Positions 8,434 to 17,818 of a DNA stretch of 37,074 bases are shown in pieces; positions within the stretch are counted from its first letter, which is position 1, and each line of letters begins with the position of its first letter. The notes under the pieces are model-generated. The model was not told the DNA's origin, made no database searches, and was given only the letters and a program-made list of their open reading frames with translations. This DNA is from Alphaproteobacteria bacterium (GTDB lineage: Bacteria; Pseudomonadota; Alphaproteobacteria; Puniceispirillales; Puniceispirillaceae), in NCBI GenBank assembly GCA_011524805.1, contig WTJO01000038.1:1-37074 (forward strand), written 5' to 3'. The position numbers and the translations under genes are program-made.

Positions 8434-10278
8434 ATGCAGCCACCTTCTGAAAATGCCGCACAGGAAGATACAGCCTATCGGGTGCTGGCCCGAAAATACA
8501 GGCCAGACAGTTTTTCGCGTCTGATTGGCCAGCAGGCGCTTGTCACCACCCTGACAAATGCCATCAAGATGGGGCGGATTGCCCATGCCTTTATGCTGAC
8601 AGGGGTGCGCGGTATTGGCAAAACATCAACCGCCCGGCTGATCGCAAAGGGGCTGAACTGCACAGGCAACACAGATGAAACCGGCGCACGCGAGGTTGAA
8701 CCCTGTAATATATGCGAATCCTGTATTGATATCGCCAATGGACGTCATATTGACGTGATGGAAATGGATGCGGCCAGCAAAACAGGGGTCAATGATGTAC
8801 GTGACATTATTGAAGGTGCGGCGTATCGGGCAGTGTCTGCACGCTATAAAATCTACATTATTGACGAAGTGCATATGCTGTCTGACAGTGCCTTTAATGC
8901 CTTGCTGAAAACGCTGGAAGAACCGCCTGAAAATGTGAAATTCATCCTTGCCACAACCGAAATCCGCAAAGTGCCTGCGACTATCCTGTCTAGGTGCCAG
9001 CGCTTTGATCTGAGGCGGGTGAAAACTGATGAGCTTGCCACCCATCTTGGCAGCATCGCCGAGGCTGAGACAATTTCGGCCGAACCTGCCGCGCTGAAAG
9101 CAATTGCCCGCGCCGCAGAAGGCTCTGTGCGTGATGCGCTATCCATGCTTGATCAGGCAGCTGCGATGAGCGCCGATAACATAACCGAACAGGCTGTCAC
9201 CGATATGCTTGGACAGGCAGGCGCAGAACAGGTAATTGCGATTTTAACAGCCTGTCTTGAAGGGCGCCCCGATGAGGCATTAGCGCAGTTCGAAAAAGCA
9301 GATAGTCAGGGGGCAGAACCCGAAATTATTCTGGCAGATATGCTTGAGATGATCCATCAGGCAAGCCTGATGGCCTCAGGTGCCAGTATCGAAGATGTAT
9401 CAGATGCAGTACGTGATGCTGTGGGGGCACTGGCAGGACAGGGTATTGCTCGGCTAGGGCGGGCATGGCAGCTATTGCTGGCTGGCCATGCAGAATTGCG
9501 AAATGCACCTCAGGCACGTTCTGCCGCTCAGATGGTGCTTATCAGACTTGCCCATATCGCACCACTGCCAACACCGGCTGAAATTATCCGCAAATTGCCA
9601 GAGGCACAAAAACAGACGCAAACACAATCTAGTCCTCAGGCAAATCCTCAGGCAACACCTCAGGCACAACCTGAAGCACAGGCGCAAAATCAGGCAGAAT
9701 CTGAGGCTACACGCTTGCCAGAAGCGCCAGAACCACAAGAACAAGCAGCGCCTAAGCCAGATATAGAAGAGATGCCGCCTGAAGCATCTGCCAGCCTGCC
9801 TGCCCAGCCAGACACAGCGCCAGCAGAAGCCTCACCAGAGCTTCAGCCAGAAGAAAAGCCAGATGAGAATATGGCGCCGATGCCTGATACGCTGGAAGCG
9901 ATCACTGATCTGTGTGAGGCGCAGGGCGAATTTATCATGGCCTCGTTTATCAGGCGGCACATGCGCCCTGTACTGGTAGAGGCTGGCAGAATTGATGTCC
10001 AGCTTACACAGGATGCAGATGACAGGATGCTAGCGAATCTTGCAAAATCGCTCGGCGGCTGGACAGGACGGCAATGGCTAATTTCGCTAAAACATGAAGG
10101 CGGAATGCCTACTATTGAAGAAGCGCAGGCACAGGCACAACAGGCCATATTTGACAAAGCGGCAACAGAGCCTCTGGTGGGGGCTGTGCTTGACACCTTC
10201 CCGTCGGCCAAAATAAGCGCGGTAAATGAAAATACGGGTACACAGGCGCAAGATGCTGGCGAACAGCAGAAAGGATAG
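8434..10278 (+). CDS. dnaX: DNA polymerase III subunits gamma/tau
   Basis: 614 residues from the ATG at 8434 (AGGG ten bases upstream; a TTG directly before it is also in frame). The AAA+ module has Walker A GVRGIGKTS (57-65), zinc cysteines at 76, 91, 94 and 97, Walker B IIDEVHML (about 142-149) and sensor segment ATTEIRKVPATILSRCQRF. The lid and collar domains follow. A Gln/Pro/Ala/Glu-rich linker (about 385-480) then leads to a C-terminal tau region of about 130 residues that would bind polymerase alpha and the helicase. It is the clamp-loader ATPase of the replisome. I see no obvious A-rich slippery site, so a separate gamma form is not supported. The ybaB ribosome site overlaps its stop. 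Confidence 0.95.
   Translation: MQPPSENAAQEDTAYRVLARKYRPDSFSRLIGQQALVTTLTNAIKMGRIAHAFMLTGVRGIGKTSTARLIAKGLNCTGNTDETGAREVEPCNICESCIDIANGRHIDVMEMDAASKTGVNDVRDIIEGAAYRAVSARYKIYIIDEVHMLSDSAFNALLKTLEEPPENVKFILATTEIRKVPATILSRCQRFDLRRVKTDELATHLGSIAEAETISAEPAALKAIARAAEGSVRDALSMLDQAAAMSADNITEQAVTDMLGQAGAEQVIAILTACLEGRPDEALAQFEKADSQGAEPEIILADMLEMIHQASLMASGASIEDVSDAVRDAVGALAGQGIARLGRAWQLLLAGHAELRNAPQARSAAQMVLIRLAHIAPLPTPAEIIRKLPEAQKQTQTQSSPQANPQATPQAQPEAQAQNQAESEATRLPEAPEPQEQAAPKPDIEEMPPEASASLPAQPDTAPAEASPELQPEEKPDENMAPMPDTLEAITDLCEAQGEFIMASFIRRHMRPVLVEAGRIDVQLTQDADDRMLANLAKSLGGWTGRQWLISLKHEGGMPTIEEAQAQAQQAIFDKAATEPLVGAVLDTFPSAKISAVNENTGTQAQDAGEQQKG
9634..9681 (+). repeat. Degenerate 12-bp tandem repeat in the dnaX linker
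   Basis: Four 12-base units, three starting CCTCAGGCA and one CCTGAAGCA, encode PQAN, PQAT, PQAQ and PEAQ in the flexible tau linker. The unit is a multiple of three, so copy-number change would keep the frame. Confidence 0.8.
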
Positions 10279-10284
10279 CCTATC

Positions 10285-10611
10285 ATGATGAAAAATCTTG
10301 GCGGCATGATGAAAAAAATGCAGGAAGTTCAGGCACGTCTGGAAGCATTGAACACAGAGATGGAAAGCCGCATATTTTCAGCTTCGGTCGGGGGTGGAGC
10401 CGTAACAGTCAATCTGACAGGCAAGGGCCGTATTGACAGCATTAAGATTGCACCAGAACTTTGCCAGAAAGATGAAGTCGAAACGCTGGAAGAACTGGTC
10501 GCGCTGGCAGTTAATACTGCCAAATCAGAGGCCGAGATTGCGCATAAACAGGCACTGGAAGAGATTACCGGCGGCATGCCATTGCCGCCCGGCCTGTCTT
10601 TGCCCTTTTAG
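10285..10611 (+). CDS. ybaB: YbaB/EbfC family nucleoid-associated protein
   Basis: 108 residues, typical length. It starts with MMKNLGGMMKKMQEVQ, a Met/Lys-rich helix, followed by the central strand region with GGGAVTVNLTGKGRI and a C-terminal helical part ending GGMPLPPGL. All of these match the YbaB/EbfC family, small dimeric DNA-binding proteins linked to recombination and nucleoid structure. The ATG at 10285 has AAGGAT nine bases upstream, overlapping the dnaX stop, so translation is likely coupled to dnaX. recR follows after 69 bases, completing the widespread dnaX-ybaB-recR cluster. Confidence 0.95.
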   Translation: MMKNLGGMMKKMQEVQARLEALNTEMESRIFSASVGGGAVTVNLTGKGRIDSIKIAPELCQKDEVETLEELVALAVNTAKSEAEIAHKQALEEITGGMPLPPGLSLPF

Positions 10612-10680
10612 TCTGAGCGCACTATCTTATTTCCCATAGATATAGATATTACTGCCAGTCTCAAACAGGCCAGATAAAAA

Positions 10681-11328
10681 ATGCCAGATACACCGCTAGA
10701 TTTACTGATCAAACGACTTGCACGTCTGCCGGGGCTGGGGCCGCGATCTGCCAGCAGGGCGGCCTTATATCTGATTAAGCATAAAGAACAGCTGATGTTA
10801 CCACTGGCACAGGCGCTTGAAGATGCGGCGCATAATATGCGTGCATGCGCAGAATGTGGCAATCTGGACAGCACCGATATCTGCCATATCTGCACAGACC
10901 ATCGCCGTGATGCCAGACGGCTATGTGTTATTGAAGATGTCTCCGATTTATGGGCGATTGAACGTGCTGGCATCTTCACAGGCCGCTATCACATTCTTGG
11001 CGGCACCCTAAGCGCTATTGATGGCAGAGGCCCTGAAGAGCTGGGGATAGACAGGCTGGTGCGCCGTGCTACTGCTCTGACATCACCGAATAGCCGGCCA
11101 GATAATTCCAACCCGTCAGAGATATCAGAGGTGGCTGGGGGCGAGGTGATCCTTGCCACCTCTGCCACAGTAGATGGCCAGACAACTGCGCATTATATTG
11201 CTGAAAGGCTGGCCGGATTGCCACTCACACTGAGCAGACTGGCACATGGCGTGCCTGTCGGGGGCGAGCTGAACTATCTGGATGATGGCACATTGGCACA
11301 GGCGATGCGGGCACGACAGCCACTTTAG
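10681..11328 (+). CDS. recR: Recombination mediator RecR
   Basis: 215 residues. The N-terminal helix-hairpin-helix is LARLPGLGPRSASRAALYL, the zinc finger is CAECGNLDSTDICHIC (about 57-72), and the Toprim domain runs from LCVIEDVSDLWAIE through GGTLSAIDGRGPEELGI to EVILATSATVDGQTTA. RecR works with RecF and RecO to load RecA at single-strand gaps. Compared with the usual ~200 residues, there is a 15-20 residue hydrophilic insertion (SPNSRPDNSNPSEISE) in the Toprim domain just before the EVILAT strand. It is the last gene of the dnaX cluster and convergent with rmuC. Only a T-rich stretch without a clear hairpin lies after the stop. Confidence 0.95.
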   Translation: MPDTPLDLLIKRLARLPGLGPRSASRAALYLIKHKEQLMLPLAQALEDAAHNMRACAECGNLDSTDICHICTDHRRDARRLCVIEDVSDLWAIERAGIFTGRYHILGGTLSAIDGRGPEELGIDRLVRRATALTSPNSRPDNSNPSEISEVAGGEVILATSATVDGQTTAHYIAERLAGLPLTLSRLAHGVPVGGELNYLDDGTLAQAMRARQPL

Positions 11329-11419
11329 CATTTTTCTACCTTTTTTTCGCTATTTTCTCTATGTTGCCTGCTTAAGAAGTATCTGCTTCGGTATTACCTG
11401 CCAGCGATATAGTTTCGGG

Positions 11420-12583
11420 CTATTCATCTGCCGCTTTTTCGCCGCCAGATAGCTCATCTGCAAGTGTATCTTCAGAAATCTGGGGCGGCATGATGCTGTC
11501 TGTATCCTCTGTCAGTTCTGCTGGTTTATCATCAACATCATAATTCTGGATACGCTTGCCGCGCGAATTGATTTTCGAGGTTGAGATTTTGATATCGTGG
11601 ACATCTTTGACTGCCAGACTGAAGTGCCTGTCCAGTTTTTCAACCCGCGTGCCAAGCCGCATCACATCATCTGTCAGCAGGCCAATCTCTTTCTGGATAA
11701 GGGCTGTCTGTTCACGCATGCGCGCATCACGTAATACCGCCCGTACCGTATTCAGAGTGGCCATCATGGTGGTTGGCGAAACTATCCAGACGCGTGCAGC
11801 ATAGGATTTATCCACAATATCCCGCATATGGGCATGCAATTCTGCATAAATCGCCTCAGAGGGCAGAAACAGACAGGCTGAATCAGATGTCTCGCCTGCA
11901 ATGATATATTTTTCATGGATATCTTTTACATGTTTCAGAATATCCGCCCCAAGCTGCTTGCGTTCTGCCAGCCTGTCCGCCTCGGAACCTGCCTGTTGCA
12001 TTCTGTGCCAAGCCTCAAGCGGGAATTTTGCATCTATCACAATATCCCCCGGTGGATTTGGCAGTTTCAGCAGACAGTCAGCACGCTTGCCATTACTAAG
12101 CTGAACCTGAAATTCATAGGCATCTGGCGGCAGGACATTACGTACCAGATTTTCCAGCTGCACCTCGCCAAATGCGCCTCTATCCGTCTTATTTGCCAGA
12201 ATATTATGTAGCTGGACTACCTGTCCTGTAAGCTGTTCTATCTGGGTATTTGCAGCATCTATTACCGCCAGCCTTTCAGCCAGCTTGTTCAGATTCTCAT
12301 GGGTCTTCTCGGAATGCTGATGTAGCTGTCTGCCCATCCGCTCATTCATTGTTGCCAGCGATTCTTCCAGCCTCTTTGACAGTGCTGCCATCTGCTCTGC
12401 CTGCGCCGAGGCCTGCGTGCCAGCCTGAAGGGTTATCTGTTCAAGCTGGCCCTTTAATGACAGCATATCATCTGGTGGCGCAGCGTCAGGATGCGCGCTA
12501 CGTGATTTCAGCACCAGCACAATAAGTACAATAATCGCCAGCAACACCACACCAAAGCCTGCAAGCACTATTGTCATCTGCAT
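11420..12583 (-). CDS. rmuC: DNA recombination protein RmuC
   Basis: 387 residues. An N-terminal membrane anchor (IVLAGFGVVLLAIIVLIVLV, about 5-24) is followed by a long coiled coil (about 45-130), then the RmuC nuclease-like domain with GAFGEVQLENLVRNVLPP, GKRADCLLKLP and IVIDAKFPLEAW. A hydrophilic acidic tail follows. RmuC limits inversions between short inverted repeats in E. coli; the PD-(D/E)XK-like domain suggests DNA cleavage. The ATG at 12583 has AAGGAA six bases upstream; a second Met two codons later is possible. It is divergent from def across 227 bases and convergent with recR. Confidence 0.93.
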   Translation of the reverse strand: MQMTIVLAGFGVVLLAIIVLIVLVLKSRSAHPDAAPPDDMLSLKGQLEQITLQAGTQASAQAEQMAALSKRLEESLATMNERMGRQLHQHSEKTHENLNKLAERLAVIDAANTQIEQLTGQVVQLHNILANKTDRGAFGEVQLENLVRNVLPPDAYEFQVQLSNGKRADCLLKLPNPPGDIVIDAKFPLEAWHRMQQAGSEADRLAERKQLGADILKHVKDIHEKYIIAGETSDSACLFLPSEAIYAELHAHMRDIVDKSYAARVWIVSPTTMMATLNTVRAVLRDARMREQTALIQKEIGLLTDDVMRLGTRVEKLDRHFSLAVKDVHDIKISTSKINSRGKRIQNYDVDDKPAELTEDTDSIMPPQISEDTLADELSGGEKAADE

Positions 12584-12810
12584 ATTGCGTTCCTTTCCTG
12601 CCAGTCGGCATCAAGACAATGTCTGACCAGTCCGGCCTTTTGCTGCATCTCAGGACTTGCAGATTGACGCTGTTATGGTCATATTGACTGCATAGTCTAG
12701 CATGGCAGAAAAAAAATGTAAGGCCGGTAAGAAATATATGCCAGCTAAATGATGGGGCAGCCCGCCCACTGGCCTGAATCATACGCATCTGTAACAGCAG
12801 AGGATACATT

Positions 12811-13320
12811 ATGACTGTTCACAAGATTGTTCTTCTGGCCGACCCTGTTCTCAGGCAGAAAGCGGCGCCTGTCGAACAGGTAGATGACGAGATTCGCCAG
12901 TTGATGGAAGATATGGTCGAGACCATGTATGATGCGGTGGGTATCGGGCTTGCCGCGCCGCAAATCGGGATTTCTAAGCGGCTGATTGTGATGGATTGCG
13001 CCAAAGATGATACCTCGCCAGAAATCTGGAAAATGATTAATCCCGAAATTATCAGCAGGTCCGAAGAAACCACAAAAATGGAAGAAGGCTGTCTGTCTAT
13101 TCCGGGCTATAATGGCGATGTGACGCGCCCTGCCGAGGTAGAGGTGCGCTATATGGATATAGACGGTACTGCTCAGCAGATGACAGCAACAGGCCTGCTT
13201 GCCGCCTGTGTCCAGCATGAAATTGATCATCTGGACGGCGTGTTATTTATTGATTATCTCTCGCGGCTAAAGCGGGATATGATGTTGCGTAAAATCGCCA
13301 AAGACCCTGCATTCAAATAG
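12811..13320 (+). CDS. def: Peptide deformylase
   Basis: 169 residues with all three metal-site motifs: GIGLAAPQIG (motif I), EEGCLSIPG (motif II, metal Cys) and QHEIDHLDGVLF (motif III, HExxH with the catalytic Glu). It removes the formyl group from nascent N-terminal Met. The ATG at 12811 is preceded by AGAGGA. fmt starts 33 bases after its stop, pairing the enzymes that add and remove the formyl group; truA follows. The def-fmt-truA order is common in alphaproteobacteria. Confidence 0.97.
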   Translation: MTVHKIVLLADPVLRQKAAPVEQVDDEIRQLMEDMVETMYDAVGIGLAAPQIGISKRLIVMDCAKDDTSPEIWKMINPEIISRSEETTKMEEGCLSIPGYNGDVTRPAEVEVRYMDIDGTAQQMTATGLLAACVQHEIDHLDGVLFIDYLSRLKRDMMLRKIAKDPAFK

Positions 13321-13353
13321 GCTGTGTGCCGAACAGACACAAAAGAGTTTATC

Positions 13354-14319
13354 ATGAGCCGCACTGCACGACTTGTCTTTATGGGTAGTCCCGAATTTGC
13401 CCTGCCCAGTCTTGAGGCGCTGGCAGGTGCCCATGATATACGCGCTGTCTTTACCCAGCCGCCACGCCGCAAGGGCAGAGGCATGAAGCTTGAGCCAACG
13501 CCGATAGGTGCATATGCAGAACAGCATGGCATCGCCTGTTTCAGCCCGCAAAAGCTGACACCCGCAGAGCATGCGGAATTGCTGGCCAGCTATGAGGCGG
13601 ATATGTTTATTGTGGTTGCCTATGGCCAGATATTATCACGTCAGATATTGGATATTCCGGCGCTTGGCTGTGTTAATGCCCATGCCTCTATATTGCCAAG
13701 ATGGCGCGGTGCCGCCCCTATCCAGCGCGCTATTCAGGCAGGCGACACCATAACAGGCATTACCGCCATGATGATGGCAGAAGGGCTGGATACAGGCCCA
13801 ATGCTGAATAGAGCAAAGATTGAGATTAGCCCTGATATGACAGCCTCAATTCTGCATGACAGGCTGGCAGAAATGGCGGCCACAACCCTGCTAGATGCGG
13901 TTGACAGCCTGATGGCAGGCACTGCCACGCCAGAAACGCAGGATGAAGCGCAAGCCTGTTATGCAGCAAAAATTCAAAAAGATGAAGCCGCACTTTCTCT
14001 GGCAGGTGATGCGCACAGCCTAAGCTGTCATATCAGAGCCTTTAGCCCCTTCCCCGGCGCCTATATCCGGACAGTCTCGGGCAGGCTAAAACTGCTTCAT
14101 GCCAGCGTTGCAGAGCATACTGAAGCTGCCTGTGAAGGCCAGTTTCTGGGATGTGATAATGAGGGGCGGATGCTGATTGGCTGCGGGGATGGCGTGCTGG
14201 CCATCAGCCATGTACAGCTGGCAGGCAAAAGCCGGATGGGCGCAGCAGAGTTTCTTAATGGGCAGAGCTGGCAGACAGGCCAGCAGATTACCCTGCCGCC
14301 AGACAGTCACGGAGAATAG
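13354..14319 (+). CDS. fmt: Methionyl-tRNA formyltransferase
   Basis: 321 residues from the ATG at 13354 (AAAAGAG upstream); the frame is open to a GTG at 13324 but the family starts at RLVFMGSPEFALPSLEAL. The formyl-THF binding and catalytic core is CVNAHASILPRWRGAAPIQ, with Asn and His, plus the Asp in EGLDTGPML. A C-terminal OB-fold-like domain (about 210-310) begins around DEAALSLAGDA and binds the initiator tRNA. It formylates Met-tRNA for initiation. truA begins three bases after the stop, so the two are almost certainly co-translated. Confidence 0.96.
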   Translation: MSRTARLVFMGSPEFALPSLEALAGAHDIRAVFTQPPRRKGRGMKLEPTPIGAYAEQHGIACFSPQKLTPAEHAELLASYEADMFIVVAYGQILSRQILDIPALGCVNAHASILPRWRGAAPIQRAIQAGDTITGITAMMMAEGLDTGPMLNRAKIEISPDMTASILHDRLAEMAATTLLDAVDSLMAGTATPETQDEAQACYAAKIQKDEAALSLAGDAHSLSCHIRAFSPFPGAYIRTVSGRLKLLHASVAEHTEAACEGQFLGCDNEGRMLIGCGDGVLAISHVQLAGKSRMGAAEFLNGQSWQTGQQITLPPDSHGE

Positions 14320-14322
14320 CAG

Positions 14323-15084
14323 ATGGCTGAGGCGTTGACGCGCTATCTGATCAGGATTGAATATGACGGCACCGGACTGGTGGGCTGGCAGCGTCAGGAT
14401 AATGGCCCGTCCGTTCAGCAATTTCTGGAAGAGGCAGCCGAAAAATTAACTGGCCAGCCTACGGCTATTCAGGGATCTGGCAGAACTGATTCAGGGGTGC
14501 ATGCGCTGGGGCAGGCTGCCCATCTTGACGTGCCAGCCCACCTTGATAAACGGGCTGTGATGCGGGGGCTGAATGCCTGGCTTCGCTCAGACCAGATAGC
14601 GGTATTATCCGCTGAACAGGTTGGTGATGAATTCAACGCCCGTTTTGATGCGATAGAGCGCCGCTATCTATACCGGATTCTGGACAGGCCCGTTCCGTCC
14701 GCAATTAACAGACACAGGCTATGGCATCACAAGGTGCCACTAGATGAAACTGCTATGCATCAGGCTGCACAGCATCTTGTGGGCAGGCATGATTTTACCA
14801 GCTTTCGGGCCACACAATGTCAGGCCAACAGCCCTGTGCGCACAGTTGATGCGCTAACTGTAAGCCGTGAGGGGGATGAAATTCACATTATCGCCATTGC
14901 CCGCTCATTCCTGCATCACCAGATACGCAATTTTGCAGGCTCGCTATCTCTGGTGGGACGCGGTAAATGGACAGAATCTGATCTGAAAGCCGCCCTTGAG
15001 GCATGTGATAGATCGGCAGCGGGGCAGACCGCGCCTGCACATGGTCTGTATCTGACAGACATTCTCTATCCTGAACAGAAATGA
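14323..15084 (+). CDS. truA: tRNA pseudouridine(38-40) synthase
   Basis: 253 residues. RYLIRIEYDGTGLVGWQRQ is the N-terminal strand, GSGRTDSGVHALGQ contains the catalytic Asp, and FTSFRATQC and FLHHQIRNFAGSL are later TruA motifs. The enzyme makes pseudouridine at positions 38-40 of the tRNA anticodon stem-loop. It is the last gene of the def-fmt-truA run. Only 14 bases separate its stop from that of convergent ppdK, so any terminator must lie within coding sequence. Confidence 0.96.
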   Translation: MAEALTRYLIRIEYDGTGLVGWQRQDNGPSVQQFLEEAAEKLTGQPTAIQGSGRTDSGVHALGQAAHLDVPAHLDKRAVMRGLNAWLRSDQIAVLSAEQVGDEFNARFDAIERRYLYRILDRPVPSAINRHRLWHHKVPLDETAMHQAAQHLVGRHDFTSFRATQCQANSPVRTVDALTVSREGDEIHIIAIARSFLHHQIRNFAGSLSLVGRGKWTESDLKAALEACDRSAAGQTAPAHGLYLTDILYPEQK

Positions 15085-15098
15085 CGTGACCTGTCTGC

Positions 15099-17768
15099 CT
15101 AGCTTTTGGCTTTTGCCCTGATGCTTGCCTGTGCAGCTGCAAGCCGGGCAACTGGCACGCGGAAGGGTGAGCAGCTGACATAATCAAGCCCCAGCGTCTC
15201 ACAGAAATTCACCGATTTCGGATCGCCGCCATGCTCGCCACAAATCCCCAGCTTGATATCAGGACGGCTCTGTCTGCCCTTATCTGTGCCAATCCGCATC
15301 AGGCTGCCAACTCCCTCCTCGTCAATAGAGACGAACGGGTCAATAGGATAGATCTCCTGTGCCTGATAATCATGCATGAAACTGCCTGCATCATCACGGC
15401 TGATTCCAAGAGTTGTCTGGGTAAGGTCATTCGTGCCAAATGAGAAGAAGGCAGCATGTTCGGCAAGTGCATCTGCACATAAGGCAGCGCGTGGCAATTC
15501 AACCATGGTACCTACCATATATTCAAGCGTTATAGAGGTTGCCTCTGCTACCTCGGCGGCCACCCTGTCAATAATCGCCTTGCAGATTTCAAGCTCGCGT
15601 GATGTGGCAGCAAGCGGGATCATAATCTCGGGAATAGGGGCGCTATCCTGTCTTGCCACTTCGCTGGCCGCCTCAAAAATGGCACGTGCCTGCATCTCGC
15701 AAATTTCGGGATAGGAGACCGCAAGCCGGCACCCTCTATGACCAAGCATCGGGTTCGATTCTTCCAGCTTCAATTTGCGCTGGCGCGCAGTTGAAACAGC
15801 TACGCCAATAGCTTCGGCTACCTCTTCCAGCTCGCTATCTGTATGAGGCAGAAATTCATGTAACGGCGGATCAAGCAGTCTGATGGTCACGGGCAGGCCG
15901 GACATGATCGAAAATAGCTCGATAAAATCCTGTCTCTGCATCGGCAATAGCAACTCAAGGGCGGCACGCCGGCCGGCCTCGTCTGCGGCCATGATCATCT
16001 GGCGCATTGCCACTATTCTATCCTGATCAAAGAACATATGCTCGGTACGGCATAGCCCGATACCTTTGGCACCAAATTCACGTGCCACACGCGCATCATT
16101 CGGGGTTTCTGCATTGGCACGTACTGCCATTCTGCGATATTTATCAGCCCATCCCATAACGGTTTCAAATGCACCCGACAGGTTGGGCTGAACCATAGCC
16201 ACCTGTCCTGAATAAACCTCGCCGGCACTGCCATCAATGGTAATAACATCGCCAGCCTGAAGCTGCTGCTCGCCAAGATAGACAATGCCAGCATCAAAAT
16301 CTATCCGCACATCTGAAGCGCCCGATACGCATGGCCTGCCCATACCCCGCGCAACCACCGCCGCATGGCTGGTCATCCCGCCACGGGCTGTCAGAATACC
16401 GGCGGCGGCATGCATGCCATGAATATCTTCAGGACTTGTTTCAACCCGTACCAGAATAACCTTATCGCCCTGATTGGCGCGTTTTTCAGCTTCATCTGCT
16501 GTAAGCACAATCATACCGCTAGCCGCCCCGGGGGAGGCTGGCAGGCCGCGGGCTATCAGCTCTCTTGTTGCATCTGGATCAAGGGTGGGATGGAGAAGCT
16601 GGTCCAGACTTTCAGGGGCAATCCGGTCAAGCGCCTCGGATTCTGTGATCAATTTTTCTTCTGCCATCTGCACAGCGATATTAAGCGCCGCTTCGGCAGT
16701 GCGTTTTCCGCTTCTGGTCTGAAGCATATATAATTTATTCTGCTGGACAGTAAATTCCAGATCCTGCATATCGCCATAATGGCGTTCCAGCCTGTGGCGC
16801 ACATCATCAAGCTGGGCAAATACCTCAGGCATAGCCTCTTCAAGCGACAACGCATCATGCCCGCCCTGTTGTTTTGCCTCAAGGGTGAGCGGCAGAGGTG
16901 TTCTGATACCAGCGACCACATCTTCGCCTTGCGCATTAATCAGATATTCCCCATAAAACTGGTTCTCGCCTGTTGCCGGATTACGGGTAAACGCAACGCC
17001 TGTCGCGCAATCATCGCCCATATTGCCAAAGACCATTGCCTGAACATTCACAGCGGTACCCCATGATGCCGGAATATCATTTAGCCTGCGATAGGTAATG
17101 GCACGCTGATTCATCCAGCTTGCAAATACCGCGCTGATAGCGCCCCATAGCTGGGTGTTCGGGTCTTGCGGGAACGGCTCGCCTGTTTCATCCAGTACAA
17201 TCTGCTTAAAGCTGGCAACAAGCGCTTTGAGATCATCTGCTGTCAGGTCTGTATCGCTGACAACGTCTTTATCCATTTTCATATCATCCAGCGTATCTTC
17301 GAACAGGCCATGATCAACTTCAAGCACAACATCGCCATACATCTGGATAAAGCGGCGATAGCTATCATAGGCAAAGCGTGCATCACCACTTTGCGTGGCC
17401 AGCCCGTCACAGCTTTCATCTGTTAGACCCAGATTAAGTACTGTATCCATCATCCCCGGCATAGATGCCCGCGCGCCTGAGCGCACTGACAGCAAAAGCG
17501 GATTGTCCGCCGAGCCAAATTGCCGCCCTGTTTCTGTTTCAATCTGCGCAAGAGCTGACTGGATTTGCTGTGTCAGGATATCAGGATAGCTATGATCATT
17601 ATCATAATAATAGGTGCATAATTCGGTTGTAATGGTAAAGCCGGGGGGCACAGGCAGACCGATTGACGACATCTCTGCCAGATTAGCGCCCTTGCCGCCA
17701 AGCAAATTCCGCTGGCTTGCATCCCCGTCACATTGTGTTGCCCCAAATGAATAGACCCACTGTGTCAT
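15099..17768 (-). CDS. ppdK: Pyruvate, phosphate dikinase
   Basis: 889 residues, the full-length family size. The N-terminal ATP-grasp domain begins FGATQCDGDASQRNLLGGKG. The phospho-histidine domain has GGMTSHAAVVARGMGRPC with the phosphorylated His near residue 468. The C-terminal TIM-barrel PEP domain includes GIGLCRTEHMF and ends with KLGICGEHGGDPKSV. It interconverts pyruvate + ATP + Pi and PEP + AMP + PPi, serving gluconeogenesis or PPi-linked glycolysis. I take the ATG at 17768; a GTG directly before it is also possible, and AGGTAGAA lies just upstream. It follows glyQ-glyS with a 50-base gap, a linkage I know from many alphaproteobacteria. Confidence 0.97.
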   Translation of the reverse strand: MTQWVYSFGATQCDGDASQRNLLGGKGANLAEMSSIGLPVPPGFTITTELCTYYYDNDHSYPDILTQQIQSALAQIETETGRQFGSADNPLLLSVRSGARASMPGMMDTVLNLGLTDESCDGLATQSGDARFAYDSYRRFIQMYGDVVLEVDHGLFEDTLDDMKMDKDVVSDTDLTADDLKALVASFKQIVLDETGEPFPQDPNTQLWGAISAVFASWMNQRAITYRRLNDIPASWGTAVNVQAMVFGNMGDDCATGVAFTRNPATGENQFYGEYLINAQGEDVVAGIRTPLPLTLEAKQQGGHDALSLEEAMPEVFAQLDDVRHRLERHYGDMQDLEFTVQQNKLYMLQTRSGKRTAEAALNIAVQMAEEKLITESEALDRIAPESLDQLLHPTLDPDATRELIARGLPASPGAASGMIVLTADEAEKRANQGDKVILVRVETSPEDIHGMHAAAGILTARGGMTSHAAVVARGMGRPCVSGASDVRIDFDAGIVYLGEQQLQAGDVITIDGSAGEVYSGQVAMVQPNLSGAFETVMGWADKYRRMAVRANAETPNDARVAREFGAKGIGLCRTEHMFFDQDRIVAMRQMIMAADEAGRRAALELLLPMQRQDFIELFSIMSGLPVTIRLLDPPLHEFLPHTDSELEEVAEAIGVAVSTARQRKLKLEESNPMLGHRGCRLAVSYPEICEMQARAIFEAASEVARQDSAPIPEIMIPLAATSRELEICKAIIDRVAAEVAEATSITLEYMVGTMVELPRAALCADALAEHAAFFSFGTNDLTQTTLGISRDDAGSFMHDYQAQEIYPIDPFVSIDEEGVGSLMRIGTDKGRQSRPDIKLGICGEHGGDPKSVNFCETLGLDYVSCSPFRVPVARLAAAQASIRAKAKS

Positions 17769-17818
17769 CACATTCTACCTTTTCTTCAGCTCGCCATATA
17801 GCTGGCTAGCACCTGTTA

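Noticed and set aside
9590..9720. Programmed frameshift site in dnaX giving a gamma form
   Set aside because: No A AAA AAG-type slippery heptamer or clear stimulatory stem seen near the end of the ATPase region.
11329..11419. Intrinsic terminator between recR and rmuC
   Set aside because: T-rich stretch after recR but no convincing GC-rich stem before it.
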